Assembly: GCA_019414025.1 (NCBI GenBank)
Contig: DXMU01000028.1
Coordinates: forward strand, 1-28,526
DNA length: 28,526 bases
Source: Collinsella sp.
Lineage (GTDB): Bacteria > Actinomycetota > Coriobacteriia > Coriobacteriales > Coriobacteriaceae
Direction: 5' to 3'
In this document: piece by piece, positions 27,696 to 28,526 of the stretch
Layout: every line of letters starts with the position of its first letter
Numbering within the stretch: position 1 is the first letter of the stretch
Translations under genes and position numbers: made by a program
The notes under the pieces: model-generated
Databases searched by the model: none
What the model was told of the DNA's origin: nothing
The model's input: only the letters and a program-made list of their open reading frames with translations

Positions 27696-28499
27696 ATGGC
27701 CCACGCAACAACCCGAGCTTTCGCCGATGAGCGACGCGCCGCCATCATGGAGATGCTTGAACATAACGCCTCTGTGCAGGTGGCAGAAATCGCCCAGACC
27801 TTTGGCGTATCCTCCGTCACCGCCCGCGCCGACCTGGACGCGCTAGCCGAGTCCGGCAAGTTGCGCCGCACGCACGGCGGCGCCGTGTCGCTCCACAAAC
27901 GCCTAACCGTCTCCACGCAGGATCGCCGCATCAACGTCAACGTTGCCGCCAAGCAAGCCATTGCCCAAAGCGCTATCAGGCTTGTTAACGACGGCGACAC
28001 GGTGCTCGTCGACTCGGGCACCACAGCGCTCGAGTTTGTCCGGCTCCTCGACCAGCGCGATGGCATCACCGTCATCACGGCCGACATTACCATTGCCGAT
28101 TACATCGACGAGAGCATGCCCTCAGTCGATGTCGTCATGCTGGGCGGGGCACTGCGCAAAGGCCATCGCTATCTGTACGGCCCACTTACCATGCAGGCGC
28201 TCCAAATGGTCCACGCCGATCTTGCCGTCATGTGCCCTGGCGCTTTCGTTCCCGGCTGCGGCTTTACCACCGACTTTCCCCAGATGGCTGAGACCAAAAC
28301 GGCCATGATTGGCGCCGCCCGCCAAAGCGTGGCCCTCATGGACGCCAGCAAGGTCAACGGACGGGGCATGTACCGCTTTGCCGAGCTGACCGACGTCAAC
28401 GCCATCGTGATGGACCGTGACCCCGATCACGCCGTCGCCACCTCAATCGCCGAGATCGTCGACAACGCCCGCCCAAATCTCCTCATCGCCGGCGCTTAA
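27696..28499 (+). CDS. DeoR family transcriptional regulator
   Basis: This 267-aa protein has an N-terminal winged helix-turn-helix at about residues 10-65 (ADERRAAIMEMLEHN, VAEIAQTFGVSSVTARADLDALAESGKLRRTHGGAV). A DeoR sensor domain of the sugar-phosphate isomerase-like fold follows: DGDTVLVDSGTTALEFVRLL, then VDVVMLGGALRKGHRYLYGP and VALMDASKVNGRGMYRFAEL. Such regulators usually repress sugar catabolism genes and respond to a phosphorylated sugar. The ATG at 27696 has GGAG 5 bases upstream. It is divergent from the aldolase, whose substrates are the kind of metabolite sensed by this family. The control link is inferred from position. Confidence 0.94.
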   Translation: MAHATTRAFADERRAAIMEMLEHNASVQVAEIAQTFGVSSVTARADLDALAESGKLRRTHGGAVSLHKRLTVSTQDRRINVNVAAKQAIAQSAIRLVNDGDTVLVDSGTTALEFVRLLDQRDGITVITADITIADYIDESMPSVDVVMLGGALRKGHRYLYGPLTMQALQMVHADLAVMCPGAFVPGCGFTTDFPQMAETKTAMIGAARQSVALMDASKVNGRGMYRFAELTDVNAIVMDRDPDHAVATSIAEIVDNARPNLLIAGA

Positions 28500-28526
28500 A
28501 CAAAAACCACCACAAAGGTTCACCGT

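Overview
The window reads as chromosome from a GC-rich anaerobic gut actinobacterium, most likely a Coriobacteriia member such as Collinsella. This is inferred from the gene set and codon use, not from a search. It carries a formate-forming pyruvate fermentation locus, heterodimeric ABC exporters, an agmatine deiminase locus and strong GC-rich Shine-Dalgarno sites. No rRNA, tRNA or CRISPR array was seen. About 20 genes are well supported.

Layout. 1-66 is the probable tail of a gene. 159-857 (-) is an XRE-type regulator with a non-HTH N-terminal region, preceded by a strong 18-bp inverted repeat. 988-2357 (-) holds engB and mtnN. 2436-2636 is the C-terminal remnant of a serine hydrolase. 2656-7343 (-) holds pflA, a DegV protein and a pyruvate formate-lyase that appears split into two genes: a 683-aa catalytic core and a separate 83-aa glycyl-radical subunit. 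7810-9681 (-) holds a KdgT-type permease and a short-chain dehydrogenase. 9934-14602 (+) is a MarR plus two-subunit ABC exporter operon closed by a terminator. 15179-16210 (+) is a DAHP synthase. 16544-19548 (-) is an agmatine deiminase and APC antiporter pair separated by a strongly structured leader. 19858-22834 (-) is a BceAB/MacB-like ABC transporter. 22979-23965 (+) is a Nudix-Vsr fusion. 24454-26072 (+) holds an AraC regulator and a HAD phosphatase. 26503-27360 (-) is a class II aldolase, divergent from a DeoR regulator (27696-28499, +).

The most unusual content is between genes. Two families of long nested palindromes recur. In the P family (about 4806-4928 and 26345-26469) and the R family (about 16211-16349 and 19676-19813, with probable relatives at 16446-16529 and 18033-18121), the internal sequences are shared between copies. 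The outer stems differ completely in sequence, yet each remains self-complementary. This pattern indicates selection for structure, or a hairpin-dependent way of spreading. A third arrangement, a 36-bp inverted repeat at 14725/14962, looks like a small MITE-type insertion.

Working picture: the pfl genes split pyruvate to acetyl-CoA and formate. The radical enzyme would be assembled from core plus glycyl subunit and activated by PflA. The agmatine genes would import agmatine and deiminate it, but the later steps are not in the window. The ABC systems are probable drug or peptide exporters under local control.
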